Assembly (NCBI GenBank): GCA_027625915.1
Contig: JANTQA010000047.1
Span: 2,790,001 to 2,854,000 of the forward strand
Reading direction: 5' to 3'
DNA length: 64,000 nt
Source of the DNA: Anaeramoeba flamelloides
Taxonomy: Eukaryota; Metamonada; Anaeramoebidae
Shown here: positions 21,620-32,640 of the stretch, in pieces
Layout of the letters: each line of letters starts with the position of its first letter
How positions within the stretch are numbered: position 1 is the first letter of the stretch
Notes under the pieces: model-generated
What the model was told of the DNA's origin: nothing
What the model saw: the letters and a program-made list of their open reading frames with translations, nothing else
Database searches by the model: none
Position numbers and translations under genes: made by a program

Positions 21620-22840
21620 TAAAAAGAAAATTTTTTCATGGGGATCCTCTTTCTCCTTTACTATTTAGATTTATCTGCCATTTTTTAATTGAAAAAATTA
21701 AACACCTTGCAAAACATGTTCAAATGTTTGCAGATGATTTGATTTTAATAATGGAAGGACCAATTTCTGAAATTGACAAAAAATTAATTATAATCTTTAA
21801 AATTATTCAAGAATTTGGAATGAATCCAAATACTGAGAAAACACACAAGTCAAAAACTCTATCAAAAATAAAATATTTAGGAATTTGTCTTGAAAAAGAA
21901 AAACATTTTAAAAAAAACTTTGAAAAGGTAAAAGATAGTTTTAAAACAATTAAAAAAATTTTTAGCCAACAAAAACTCGCCAATGGAGTAAAATTACAAA
22001 TGTTTAAATCAATATGTATTAGCCAATTATTTTATGGTCTTGTAATTTTTAATTTTAACCAAAAAGATTTTGCCTCAGTTGATGTTTGGATAAATAAAAA
22101 AGTAACACAATTTTTAAAAATAAATCCACACTCTCCAAGAATAATTTATAAAACTGAAGCTAAACTTGACCAAGCCAGAATATAAATCTACAAAAGAAGA
22201 TATAAACTCAAAAAAAAATTAGAAATACTTGGGTTTGATCACATTTCACAAAAATTAAAATTTTCCAAGAAAAAAGATGAAAATATCAATTGGGAAATTG
22301 AAAACTTAAAATTACTAAATGTAGACCTAAATGATTTTAGACAGAAGTTAATTATAAATAGCTCTGGGTGGAAAGATCAGGAATATTTAAAAATTATTAA
22401 ATACAATAACAATATCAACAAACAACAAAAATATTTAAAATAGGAAGGTTCAACTTCCATTTTAAAATTAAGAAATTTCACAAATTATCTAAACAGATAT
22501 TCTTATGTTTATGATAAGAATAAAATAAAAACAAAATTCTGCAACTTATGTAAAAAACATTTAAATCAGGAAATAATAGAAGGTATGGATCATTTTCTAT
22601 GGGACTGCCCATTCTATAGAAAAAATCGAAAAATTTGGATAAATGAATTAATTCAAATAAATAAAAATAATAAGCAATTAAAGAATAATATTCTTGATAT
22701 TATTCGAAATAAAGACTCTTTATTTATTTTATCATTGGTTAATAATAAAGAAAATTATGACTCTTTATTAAAATTTCTAAACAAAAATTTAGAAATCAGG
22801 GCTGTAAGAGGAAACTAGTTTCCTCCCTTCAAAATAAAAA
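21620..22840 (+). mobile_element. LINE copy B (5'-truncated reverse transcriptase and 3' end)
   Basis: One frame (21553 phase) runs through the whole piece with just two in-frame stops, TAA at 22183 and TAG at 22441. Motifs: GDPLSPLLFRFICHFL (RT motif B), VQMFADDLILIMEG (catalytic FADD), KIKYLGICLEKEKHFKKN, LFYGLVIFNFNQKD, DVWINKKVTQFL, then FCNLCKKHL...GMDHFLWDCPF (CxxC-H-C knuckle) and a C-terminus ending AVRGN at 22815. The family copies itself by target-primed reverse transcription. The N-terminal endonuclease half and first RT motifs are missing, the usual 5' truncation. The 3' end is a perfect 18 bp palindrome followed by an A-tract. Two stops in one otherwise clean frame suggest a fairly young dead copy. 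Confidence 0.9.
22808..22825 (+). other. LINE 3'-terminal stem-loop
   Basis: A perfect palindrome, GAGGAAACTAGTTTCCTC, that overlaps the ORF stop and directly precedes CCTTC and an A-rich tail. The same GAGGA...TCCTC stem followed by CCTT marks the ends of the other LINE relics. In several LINE families the reverse transcriptase recognises a 3' stem-loop; this role is inferred here. Confidence 0.75.
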
Positions 22841-22849
22841 AAAAAAAAA

Positions 22850-23180
22850 AAAAAAAATTTTTTTTTCAATTTTCTTTTAATTTCTACAATTAAAAAAAAA
22901 TCTAACGGTAGTTTTCTTGAGGTTTTTTGTTTTATTTGTGAAGTATTCAAGGTTTTTTTACTTTTTGAAATAAATAGAAAATTTTAATAAATTTTCGGTT
23001 TATTTCTAAAATTAAAAAAAACCTAAAGAAAATCTATTAACTTTCCAAATAAATAGAAAACTCGAAAAAACCTAACAAAAAACTATCGATTTTACAAATA
23101 AATAGAAAACTCAAGAAAAGCTAACGGCGGTTTTCTAGAATTTAAAAGAATAGAGAAAAAATAAAGATTTTACGCAATAC
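22850..23180. repeat. Hairpin family B cluster downstream of LINE copy B
   Basis: Consecutive palindromes: CTTTTTGAAATAAATAGAAAA with its mirror, then CCAAATAAATAGAAAACTCG units, then AAAAGAATAGAGAAAAAATAAAGATTTTACG with a GGAAAACCTAACGG tail. They match the carpets at 33.3-34.1 and 51.5-52.0 kb. Confidence 0.75.
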
Positions 23181-23182
23181 TT

Positions 23183-23420
23183 TTGAATCCTGGAAAACCT
23201 AACGGCTGCCAAGCCGATGTAATTAATGGTAAAATCTGGATTTCTGAATTAGAAAAAAATAATTTTTCACTTATTTTAGATAATAATCATATTTTTAATA
23301 TTATTTATAAACAAGATCCAATATTTTTATTCGCTCTGGTAGATAATAAAACTATGTTTGAATATTTTATACTATTTCATATTCAAGTGAAAGAATTCAG
23401 GAAGTGTCGTCAAGTGTCAT
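23183..23420 (+). mobile_element. LINE copy C, 3' coding fragment
   Basis: Encodes NGKIWISELEKNN, then IFNIIYKQDPIFLFALVDNK, aligning with RKIWINELIQINKN and LDIIRNKDSLFILSLVNNK in LINE copy B. It begins and ends within hairpin-family DNA. Confidence 0.75.
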
Positions 23421-23520
23421 AGGGTGCCTATCTTTTCCAGGATTCACAAGAATAGAGAAAAATCAAAGATTTTACTCAATTATTTTAAATTCTTGAAAAG
23501 ATAACGGCGATTTTTGTTAA
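23400..23520. repeat. Hairpin family B unit with GTCGTCAAGTG head
   Basis: Head AAGTGTCGTCAAGTGTCATAG plus GGTGCCTAT-CTTTTCCAGGATTC, a centre AAAATCAAAGATTTTA and a mirrored tail CTTGAAAAGATAACGG. Confidence 0.75.
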
Positions 23521-23599
23521 TTTTAGAAGAAAACCAAAAATTCAAATAAATAAATTTTCTTTTTATTTCTCGAATTAAAAAAAAACTAACAGCAAACTA

Positions 23600-23630
23600 G
23601 AGGAATTCTAAACTCCTCCCTTAAATTACA
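23600..23630 (+). other. LINE 3'-terminal stem-loop without its element
   Basis: GAGGAATTCTAAACTCCTC followed by CCTTAAATTACA. This is the same stem and trailing text as the end of LINE copy B, lying about 200 bp after LINE fragment C. Confidence 0.65.
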
Positions 23631-23849
23631 CTAAAAAAAGTAAAAAAGGTTCTTTTAAAAGAAAATAATCACGAAGAAAATTAAATTTATATAATGTCTT
23701 GAAAAATGAATTTAATTTTCTGCGAAATATTATTGTTGTTAACTTTTTTTAAGTGAAAGTTCAGTAATAAAAAATTGGTAATGCTCATTTCAAAAATTGC
23801 AACTCACTTTTGTTTAGTTTTTGGAATTATTTTTTTTTAATTTCAAAAA

Positions 23850-24050
23850 TACAGTCAGTTTCACTTTTAAGGCACAAACTTTCAACGAAATTTAAGGCAC
23901 AAAAAAAATCTCAAATTAAAGCACAAAATTCAAATTCTAGTAAAATAAATTAGAAAAAAAAAAATTCCAAATTTTTTACCTTAATTTGAGATTTTTTTGT
24001 ACCTTTTATTTTCGTTGAAAGTTTGTGCCTTAAAAGCGAAACTTACTGTA
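23850..24050. mobile_element. Fold-back MITE family A, copy 4
   Basis: A 201 bp inverted repeat from TACAGTCAGTTTCACTTTTA to AAAAGCGAAACTTACTGTA. It is well preserved. Confidence 0.85.
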
Positions 24051-25740
24051 TCGGTTTTTTATATATTTAGAATTATTTAAAATAAAACTACAAACTTAGT
24101 TTAATTATTTGTTGTTCTTGAATAACAAAGGATATATATATATATATATTTCAATATATTATTTCAGGCGAGTCGCAATTTTTGAAATGATGTTTATGTT
24201 TACTATTAAAAATTAAGGGTTTTTTTCAAATCTAAGTAAATGGTGAAATTTTTTTTTAAATCTCTATTAAATTTTGATAAATAAATTTGATAGCGATTAG
24301 TCCCTTAAAACATTTATCTCAAAAAATAATTGTTAGTTTCAAGACAAATTGGTTTGGTGCTATCAGGTAAATTTTTTGTGGTTTTTTTTTTTTTGATTTA
24401 ACTTGTCTAATGGGTAATTAAATTCGTTAAAAATAAATCAGTTTTTTTTTAATAAAAAAATTTCTTTCTACATTCAAAAAAAAAAAAAAAAATTTTCTTT
24501 TTTTGGAAATAAGTATTTTGATTAATTCTATTCAATACCAAATACTTTTACATGAATTTTAGTCTATTTTAACTTTCCTAGAAAAATAACAAATAATAAA
24601 ACAAAAATTTTTCCTTTCTTCTCAATTTTGACTTCATCTACCAGAGCTAATAAAGATATCGAATTTTGTTTATAAATAACATTAAAAATTTTATTATTAT
24701 TTAAAAGGTGAAAATACACAAACACTCTAAACTTAACTCACCATTCAAAAATATATAATAGAAAAATGTTCTGCAATGTATCAAGGTTTGTCCTATTCAC
24801 TTAAGAAGTCAATTTTCTCAATAATCTGTTTTTCACCAAAAATCTATTTCGTTTCGTGATCCAAAGAGATAATGTGATCCACAAAATGTAATTTTTTTGT
24901 TCTTGGATTTTATTGAAGAAATATTTCCGAGAACATGATATAAATAGAGTTTACTTTGAATTTCAATTTCAACTGTGGTCCTTAAAATTGAAATTTGAAA
25001 TCTTTTTTCGAAAAAAGAAAATTAAAATCAAGTGAAAATTTTTTCCCTGTTCGTAATCATATATTTGTCTTTTGGAAGATTTCAATTTTTATTTGAAATA
25101 GAATTAGGATGTTCATTAATAGCTGTTATCCCCAATAAAAAAACAAAAACAATGATCAAAGTAATATTCAGAGAACAATGAATTTGGATAACCTTTTTCA
25201 AAGAGTGTCATATTATTGTTTCTCAAGAAGGAGATAACCAAAAATCAAGAGATTTAGAATTCGGATCATTTTCAGGAAAGAAAATAAAAAATTTAGTAAG
25301 CATCAATATACACCTAACAATCAAGATATAGTATCAACAATTAATTGAAAAAAAATAATTCAGATGTGTTATTTAAGAAAATAAAGAAAAGGGAAAATAT
25401 AAATTAATTTTGTCTTTTTGAAATTTAATTCAGTTCCAAAAAGCCACCAAAGATCCAAAAGATCTTGAAAAATAATTTCGTTTTAAAATCTTTTGTGATC
25501 TTGTATTTGATTAGAATTTCAATCATAGATACTTGGGAAATAAAACACGAAAATTAAAAATCAGTAAAAAAATAAAATTAGAAATTAAAAATCACTAGCA
25601 AGATTTATTTTTAAGGGAGAACTTTATTCCAAAATGGTTTTAAATTTGATTAGTTTCGTTTTTTGAAAAGAGAGAAATTAAATTTGAAGCATTTCTTGTG
25701 CTTTGGTATGTCCATTTTGAAAAGATCAAGTAAGCAAACT
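24051..25740. other. gene-free stretch
   Basis: Contains an AT run near 24132-24149 and one weak copy of the TTCACTT...AAGTGAAAA fold-back family near 24960-25080. No gene was seen. Confidence 0.5.
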
Positions 25741-25745
25741 TATTA

Positions 25746-26166
25746 AAATAATCCTTTTGAGGGTGATTCTTCCCAGTCTTGTCCTGGTGCATACCAGAAG
25801 ATTCTGTTGTCTTTAAGTGTCATTACGTATCTGGTTCCGTCTTCTTTTGAAAAAGCTCTAAAGTGTTTAACTCTAAAGTTTTCTGGTAATCCTGTTGTGC
25901 TTGTTTGTTTCCACCCTTGTTGTTGGTGCATACCAGTAGATTCTCCTGGCATTAAGTATGGCGACATATCTTGTTTTGCCATTTGGTTTTGAAAAGGCTT
26001 GGAAGTGTTTAATTCTATAACCTTCTGGTAATCCTTTGGTGCTTGTTTTTTTCCACGTTTGTCCTGCTGAATACAAGTAGATTGTGTTGTCATCCTTCAC
26101 GGCAACATATCTTGTGCTGAAATCAGTTCGTTTTAAAAAGGTGCAGAAAAATTTAATTTTTGACAT
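25746..26166 (-). pseudogene. Small three-repeat protein gene, frame broken once
   Basis: On the minus strand an ATG at 26166 opens MSKIKFFCTFLKRTD. A unit of about 48 residues recurs: TRYVAVKDDNTIYLYSAGQT, WKKTSTKGLPEGYRIKHFQA, FSKPNGKTRYVAILNARRIY, then WKQTSTTGLPENFRVKHFRA, FSKEDGTRYVMTLKDNRIFW and a last partial repeat ending in TAA. The unit pattern is TRYV, I-Y/F-W-Y-A, GW-K-TSTKGLPE, F-R-V-K-H-F-AFS. The first and second repeats lie in different frames; the change falls near 25920-25930 at CACCAACAACAAGG. It is either a recent pseudogene or a sequencing slip, since both sides remain clean. I do not recognise the family. Short beta-strand repeats of this kind may form a small propeller or lectin-like fold, which is only a guess. 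Confidence 0.6.
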
Positions 26167-27140
26167 AATTATAGAATAGAAATAAAATGATATTAATAAT
26201 CTTAATTTTATTTAAAAGTGATTTTATCAACAAGACAAAGCTTTCTGGGCTCTTCATCACAAATTATTTTGCTTTCATCAACCAAACCATTCCTCAAAAT
26301 AAGTTATCCAAAAAAGTGAAATCAGTAATTTTTTGAGGTAAAATCAGATTTTTATTGGTTTTGGTGAGAAATGGAGATGGTTTTGCAATTAAAAAACTGC
26401 CTATATTTTTCTTATTTTTTGCTCAAACGACTGACTCCAACCTTAAATCCGAACGGATTTTCTTAAACTTTTTTTTTTTTTGCAAAATTAAACTATTTTA
26501 TTGAGAAAAATCTTTAATGTTGTAATACGAAGCAAAAACAATAATCAATTTCTTCCCAGGAATAGATCTCCTTTGTTATTGCCAGTCTTTTGTTCCTGTA
26601 TTTTATCACTATTAAAATAAAATTCAATTCATTGTAATTATTTATTTTTTTTTTTTCTCCTTTCTCAATTATTGAACTTATTTCCCAAAAGATTTGTTAT
26701 TCACAAAATTTTCCCAATTTTCTAATGAATCCATTCATCAGAATCAAATCTAACTATTTATAAAAATTTTTAACCTGTTTTTTAATTTTACAGCATTAGT
26801 ATGAAAAAATAAAATTGAAAAAAAAAAGTTAGACAAAACTACTCCATTCCTTGACCTTTCATCTTGAATAATAAAGTTTATTCACAATATAATCAAAATT
26901 CCAGAACTTTAAATTCATGGGACTATTGTATTTATTGTCGTTAGTAGAACCAACTTTTTTAAAAGTCTCTAGTCTTGAAAAAAAGGCATTTTTCGGGTAA
27001 AAAACTACAAATAAACGGAAGAATGAATTATGGATTAATTCAACTTGGAGATATTTACTTTGATAGGTAAAAACAAATAGTTATGAAAACATTGTACTCA
27101 TCTAATAAAACTGAAACAGAGAAAAAAAATTACTGATGAT
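26167..27140. other. gene-free stretch
   Basis: No coherent frame and no repeat shared with other parts of the window was noticed. Confidence 0.45.
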
Positions 27141-27149
27141 AATTATTGT

Positions 27150-27250
27150 GAGTGTCCTAGGTTTTTTTTACTTTTTGGAATAAACCGAAAATTTATTAAA
27201 TTTTCTGTTTATTTCAAAAATTAAAAAAAACCTAACGGAAAATCAAAAAA
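27150..27250. repeat. Hairpin family B unit (CCTAGG head)
   Basis: GTCCTAGGTTTTTTTTACTT, then AATAAACCGAAAATTTATTA with its mirror, and a closing TTAAAAAAAACCTAACGG. Confidence 0.75.
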
Positions 27251-27599
27251 AAAAGATTTTTTTAAATTTATATTTATAAATAATTTCATAATAGTCCAAA
27301 TAATTGGTTATCAGTTTTAAAGATTTTTATTAAATTTAAAATACTTTTAAAATATATGATTTTAACCTCTTAACTGTGTAAATAAAAATATTCAAATTTT
27401 TTACTATTAAATTTGAAAAAAATCTTATTGGAAAATAGAATTTTCCAACTTAAATTGTTAAATATCTTTAAAAGTATTTTTTGATCCAAGATCCTTTATT
27501 AATTAATAGTGTTTATTATAAATGAAGTTATCAAAAAGTGAAAAATTAGTAAATGTTTGATTTTTTTTTGAAAAATTTTTTCATGATCGTGAGGGGAAA

Positions 27600-30500
27600 A
27601 AACTTTTCAATTTCCTTCTTCAAATAGAGCCCAATTACAACCTACTTATTTGGTAAATCTCAATGTCACAACAAAAATCTGGGAATGAAGTGAAAATATT
27701 TTCCTATTTTATCTTCAATTAACCAGTTTTACACTTTTTTGTCTAACAGTTTAAATAATCCGTTTCATTAGGTGCTTAAACTGAAGAAAAAGATCCCAAA
27801 CTGGGATCTGATCAGAATCCTTTCTAACACTTATTTTTGGGGATAAATTGTAAATTAAAATTGTCTCATTTTGCTCATTATTTGGTTATTATTAACAACA
27901 AATAATCCTGTCAGAATTTATAATCATACCAGGTATATTTCCACTCCTTCAGATAGAACAGAAACAGATTTGTGATATAATTTTAATACTGTTATTTGGT
28001 AAATAAACGAGAAAAAATTTTTGTTATTATTCTTTTTTTGATGGGATTATTCAAGTCGTTTGACTCGAGTTTGATTTCCCCGTTTCTGTTTTTTGATTTT
28101 TTGATCACTTTTTTTTTGTAAGCGAGAGTGTGAGTACTAATTTTCCAAAAAGAAAGTTATATTCCCAAATACAAATAGAAAATGAAAATGAAGTGAAATT
28201 TTTTAATGCTTTCATGACAAATATCAGTTATGAGCAAATTTTCAAAGACCTGTGTTACAATTTGTTGTTCTCTTTGAAAAAAATCTGAAAATGAAGGTAA
28301 AATTTTATTTGGTAATTAACTGAAAGGGAATTCTTAAAAAAAAGTTAAGGGGGATAGTTTATATTAATAAAATAAAATCTATTTAAGATATCCATAAAAA
28401 AATTTGTTTTTGTTTTTTTTGTCAGGCTAGAGAAACAGATGAGTTGACCCCTCTTTAATAATTTATTCATTTGAGTCTCTTTCTTGAAATCCAGAATTTG
28501 AATGTTTCCAATACTGATATTTGAACTCAAAATGGTTAAATATTTTCACTTGATTTTCCATTTTTTACTTTTTCGAAAATGAGTTCTAAAAGGAGTATGT
28601 TGTAATTTGTTTCTGACTTGATTTGAAAAATCTAGGCAAGAGAAGTGAAAATTTTTTATACTGGTTTAACTTTTTAAATGTGAAAAAAGGTTTACTTCTT
28701 TATTCCTCATTTTTCTTTGTGGAATTGGAGTTCTCAAAGAAGTAGGTTGTTGTTTGGTTCTATTTGAAATAGGAAATTGAAAATGAAGTGAAAATTGTTT
28801 CTCATTATCACTTTAAATATCAATGTTGAGAGAAAAATGTTGGACACAGAAAAATGGTTGGACACCATTTTTAATTGGGAACATTAGTAAAATTGTAAAT
28901 CAAATCCAATTGATAAATAATTGAATTTTATATAAATCCAGGTTTAAATGTGTTACAAGTTCATTAATCTGTAGTGTATGTAGAATACTCATTTGAATGA
29001 TTGACAACTAAAGTAGATCATGCTATTTTAACAAAAATCCAAGTTTTAGTAAAGTTTACTATTAATTCTGAAAATGGTAATTTTTAAACTTGCTTTAGAT
29101 TATGAGAGATATGTTTTGAAAAAGTAGAATCACATTAATCCTTATTCTAATAAGTAAACTATTGTTATTTTCTTTAATTATTTCACAAACGATTGAAATT
29201 AAAAATCAATTTTACTAATGTTCCCAATTAAAAATGGTGTCCAACTATTTTTCTCTGTCAAACATTTTTCTCTCAACAGTCAGTATAAAACAAAAAAAAA
29301 TATCCTATTATTTGAATAAAAAATAAAGTTAATTCTTGAAAAGTTTAAACACATATTTTTCGTTTTATGTTGGAAAGTATCGTTTATGAAAGTAAATTTC
29401 TTATTTTGTTATTATTGGTATTTGAATTATAAATGGGAAAAAATTTCACTTGTTTTTCCATATTTTTCTTTTATAAATTGAGTTCTCAAAGAAGTAGGTT
29501 GGGGTTTGTGGTTCTTCTTTAAAAAGGGCATTGAAAATTCATAGAAAATTTGTCCCGTTTTTAATTCAAATACCAGTATTAATAATAATTAATATTTTAA
29601 TTCAAATCTCAGTCAATAAAACTAATTGAAGTATAGTTGATTAAATAAATGAATATTTGATAAAAGTTCAAAAAATTTCCCAATTAAATTGAGTTAAATT
29701 AAACAATTTTTTTTTTTATTCTTTAAGGTTTTGAAAAAGTGTTTTTATGATTTCCAAAAAATGAAAAAAAATTACAAAAAAAAAGAATTTTTTAATTTAT
29801 CAAATATTTTTTACAAATTGTTTAGGAATATTCACAAGAAAGCTTAGAGACAATATAAATTCTTTTTGTAGAAAAAAAAATTGATTTTGAATTTTGAGTA
29901 TAAAATTAACTAATTCCCAAATATCTTCAAGAAAATTTTATTTTGAAAAATCGAATTTTATTAAAGAACTAAAACTAAATTTCTTGATAAAATTTTTAAA
30001 TAAATTTATAACTTGAATTATTATAACTATCCTTCTTAAATCAATATATTTATTTTTCAATCGGTTGAAAGAATAAATTATTTTTTTAGTTTTGCAAAAG
30101 AATTATCGCAAAAAAGAAAAAAAATCTTTATATTAATAGTCCTTGGAACAAATACTATTTCTTGTTAATAAAGATGAGAGTGGCCATGAACAGGAATAAG
30201 ACTTTTTGTAATGTGAGAAAGAAAATGAATTTAAAGATTTTCTTTTTCTTTAAAAATATGGAAAAATAAAATTGATCTCACTAAACTAATATTCTTTTTT
30301 GGATTCTTCGTAGATCAGAATTTTTTGACACTTGGCAAATTCAAAATTTGGAAGTAAAGAATATCACCAATAATATATTTTAAAATTTTGTCTTGTTGTC
30401 TGAGAGGGCTGATCCCTTAAAGAAAAATTACTAGCAGCCGAATTTGAAAAGTGATAAAATTTCAACTCATTTTCAAGATTTTTCTTTTATATTCTTTGTA

Positions 30501-30665
30501 TATTTCTTTCGTTTGGGGATTCTGGTTCACCAATGATCCTAATTCAACGAAAATAAAAAGTATTTTAGAACAATAAAGTGAGATCACAAACCACAACCTA
30601 TTTCTTTTGGGGCTAACTTTATAAAAGAGAAATAGGAAAATATCATGAAAATTTTTGTTATGGGA
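27600..30665. repeat. Dispersed TTCACTTCATTTTCC fold-back family (about 130 bp, five or more copies)
   Basis: Copies near 27600-27725, 28170-28230, 28530-28680, 28720-28830, 29450-29580 and 30460-30665 share an order: TTTTCACTT-ATTTTCCA, then AGTTCTCAAAGAAGTAGGTT, a GTTTGTGGTTC centre, AAAATGAAGTGAAAATT, and a tail like TTCAAATATCAGT. The arms are complementary. The same unit opens both direct repeats at 14.0 and 14.7 kb. Confidence 0.75.
28824..29278. mobile_element. 455 bp MITE with about 70 bp terminal inverted repeats
   Basis: Left end TGTTGAGAGAAAAATGTTGG, right end its mirror ending TTTTTCTCTCAACA. Arms also share GTTGGACACCATTTTTAATT and GGGAACATTAGTAAAATT. The 300 bp centre has no coding frame. 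It sits in a copy of the TTCACTTCATTTTCC family right after AATATCA, so it is a nested insertion. Confidence 0.88.
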
Positions 30666-31413
30666 CTTATCTCGATTAATTTTTTTTACCTAAATTTAAT
30701 AGAGATTGAGAAAATTTTTTGCCAATTACTTTGATTTGAAAGACCCTGTTTATTTTTAATATTAAACTTATTTCTAGATAAGTGATCCTTATTTAGAAAT
30801 TGGTCATAAAAAAAATAATAGTTACTAGTCCCTTATTTCGTTTTTCACAAAGAATATATCACTTCATGATTGTACTAATGTTGAGACAAGAATTGATTAT
30901 TTTTTTCTAAAGATTGTGAATTGTTGGATGTTAAAATTACAAGAAAATAGATCTTGTTACAATTTAATTTTTCTTTTTTGTTTTCAAAATTAGTAATTAG
31001 ACAAATACTTTTTTGGTATCAAAATAGAAATTAAAATCAAAATGTTCGAAAATTTTCATTTTTTTAATTAATTGAAGTTCTCTATTATAATCAAGTGAAT
31101 GAAATTTTTGTGGGAGTGTACAAATAACCTTATAATTTTCGAGAGTCATGTTCATTGAGAATAAAAAATATAGTTGTTTAGGAAATGTCTTGAAATTTTG
31201 GTGAGATTGATGTAATTAGAGAAGAAATTTGATTTAGATTATGGAGAAATAAATTTTTGATTAATTTTTTATTTATATTTGATGTTCATTGTGATTAGTG
31301 TCTGTTTTTAAAGGTTGATTATTTTTATTTTATTTGGATTATCGAAAATAGAATTGTCAATAAAAGTGATAATTAATAACTAAATATCTCAAAAATAATT
31401 TTAAAAATGTCTA
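30666..31413. other. gene-free stretch before the tRNA gene
   Basis: Has one AGTTACTAGTCCCTTA block (30816-30835) that also occurs at 35975-35992. Otherwise nothing was recognised. Confidence 0.45.
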
Positions 31414-31484
31414 TCGGGATTAGTATAGTGGTAGAACGTCTGGTTTTCACCCAGTTGGCCCGGGTTCAATTCCCGGATTCCGAA
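31414..31484 (+). tRNA. tRNA-Glu (anticodon UUC)
   Basis: A full cloverleaf without intron. The acceptor stem TCGGGAT pairs with ATTCCGA (one G-U). The A box is TAGTATAGTGG and the B box GGTTCAATTCC. The anticodon stem is TCTGG/CCAGT with a T-T top mismatch, and its loop TTTTCAC places TTC at 31446-31448. The T stem is CCGGG/CCCGG. An uninterrupted T run right after 31484 is a normal RNA polymerase III terminator. The CCA end is not encoded, as in eukaryotes. Confidence 0.95.
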
Positions 31485-31495
31485 TTTTTTTTTTT
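31485..31495 (+). terminator. RNA polymerase III terminator of tRNA-Glu
   Basis: Run of T (TTTTTTTTTT) directly downstream of the discriminator base on the sense strand. Confidence 0.85.
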
Positions 31496-32430
31496 TACAT
31501 TTTTTTAAATATTTAAATGTCAATTAAACTTTTTTCTGATCTAAAATTATTTTTTATCCCACACATTTAAAATTTTTCTCTATTAAGAAAGTCAAAATAA
31601 TTTTTTATTTTTAGTGAAAAATTTTTTTTTTCATAAATAAAAAACAAAAAAATTTCAATATTAGCTATTTGATTTTACAAGATGATCTATAAAATGTTTA
31701 CCAACTTAATTTTCATCACACAACTACTTTTAAAAAACTTTACCTTTTCAAGAATTTCACAACAAAAAACATATTTTTATCCAAAATTTTCAATTTTGTG
31801 ATTAAAATCAAAAAGAAGAAAACTTAAATTATTTCGAATTTTGCACAAAAAAAAAAAAAAAAAAAAATGATGTTATATTTATAAGAGTTTGGTATTCAAA
31901 TATTAAAAAAAAAACATCTCTCTTATTGTATAATATTGTTGATTATGAAATTATTTTCAAAACTAACAGAAAATAACTCAAAAAACAATACAGAAAAATA
32001 TTAAATGAATAGAAAAGAAAATTTATTTTGATTGTTTTTTCAAGAAAAATTCAAACTATAGTTTTACCTTTAAATTTTTTTTAGAAAACTAGTAATAATA
32101 ATATTTTTTCAACAAGATCTGGTATTTTATTTTTTTTAATAAAATTCCCGAACAACAAATATTTAGTTATCATTAACCTTTTTAGAAAATTATCAAGTAA
32201 ATTGAATAATAAAAACTAAACTGTAGATTTAGAAGAACAAGTTTAAGTTCATATTGATATTAGTTATAAGAAAATTATTAAAATTTTCTTATTTCTAAGG
32301 ATTATTCATCAGTTTTTTTTTTTTGAATTACTTGAAAATCCCTGCCAAAAAAACAATAATTTTGCAAAATTGGATGATCAAAAATTGACTGGATAATAAT
32401 TAATTGTTACTTTATTTGAGCTGGTTAAAT
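31496..32430. other. gene-free stretch
   Basis: Pure A/T low complexity including an A run at about 31849-31867. No repeat or gene was recognised. Confidence 0.5.
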
Positions 32431-32439
32431 GTTTGAAGT

Positions 32440-32640
32440 TATTTTAAAGATGAAATATACAACCAATGGAAAAGAGAATATTATCAAACTTTAAAAGAAT
32501 TAATTCAAATTAATAAAAATAATAAAAATGATATCTTTGATACTATTCAAAATAAAGAATAATTTTTTATTTTGTCATTGATTAATGATTAAGAAAATTA
32601 TGATTCTTTTTTGAAATTTCAAACAAAAATTGTTAAATTA
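32440..32640 (+). mobile_element. LINE copy D, decayed 3' coding fragment
   Basis: Nucleotides near 32500-32640 match the end of the LINE ORF: AAAAGAATTAATTCAAATTA, GATACTATTCAAAATAAAGA and TTGTCATTGATTAATGATTA, corresponding to ELIQINKN, DIIRNKDS and LSLVNNKEN. In-frame stops show decay. A damaged 3' stem (GGAGGAAATTAATTTTATCTC) follows at about 32824. Confidence 0.7.
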
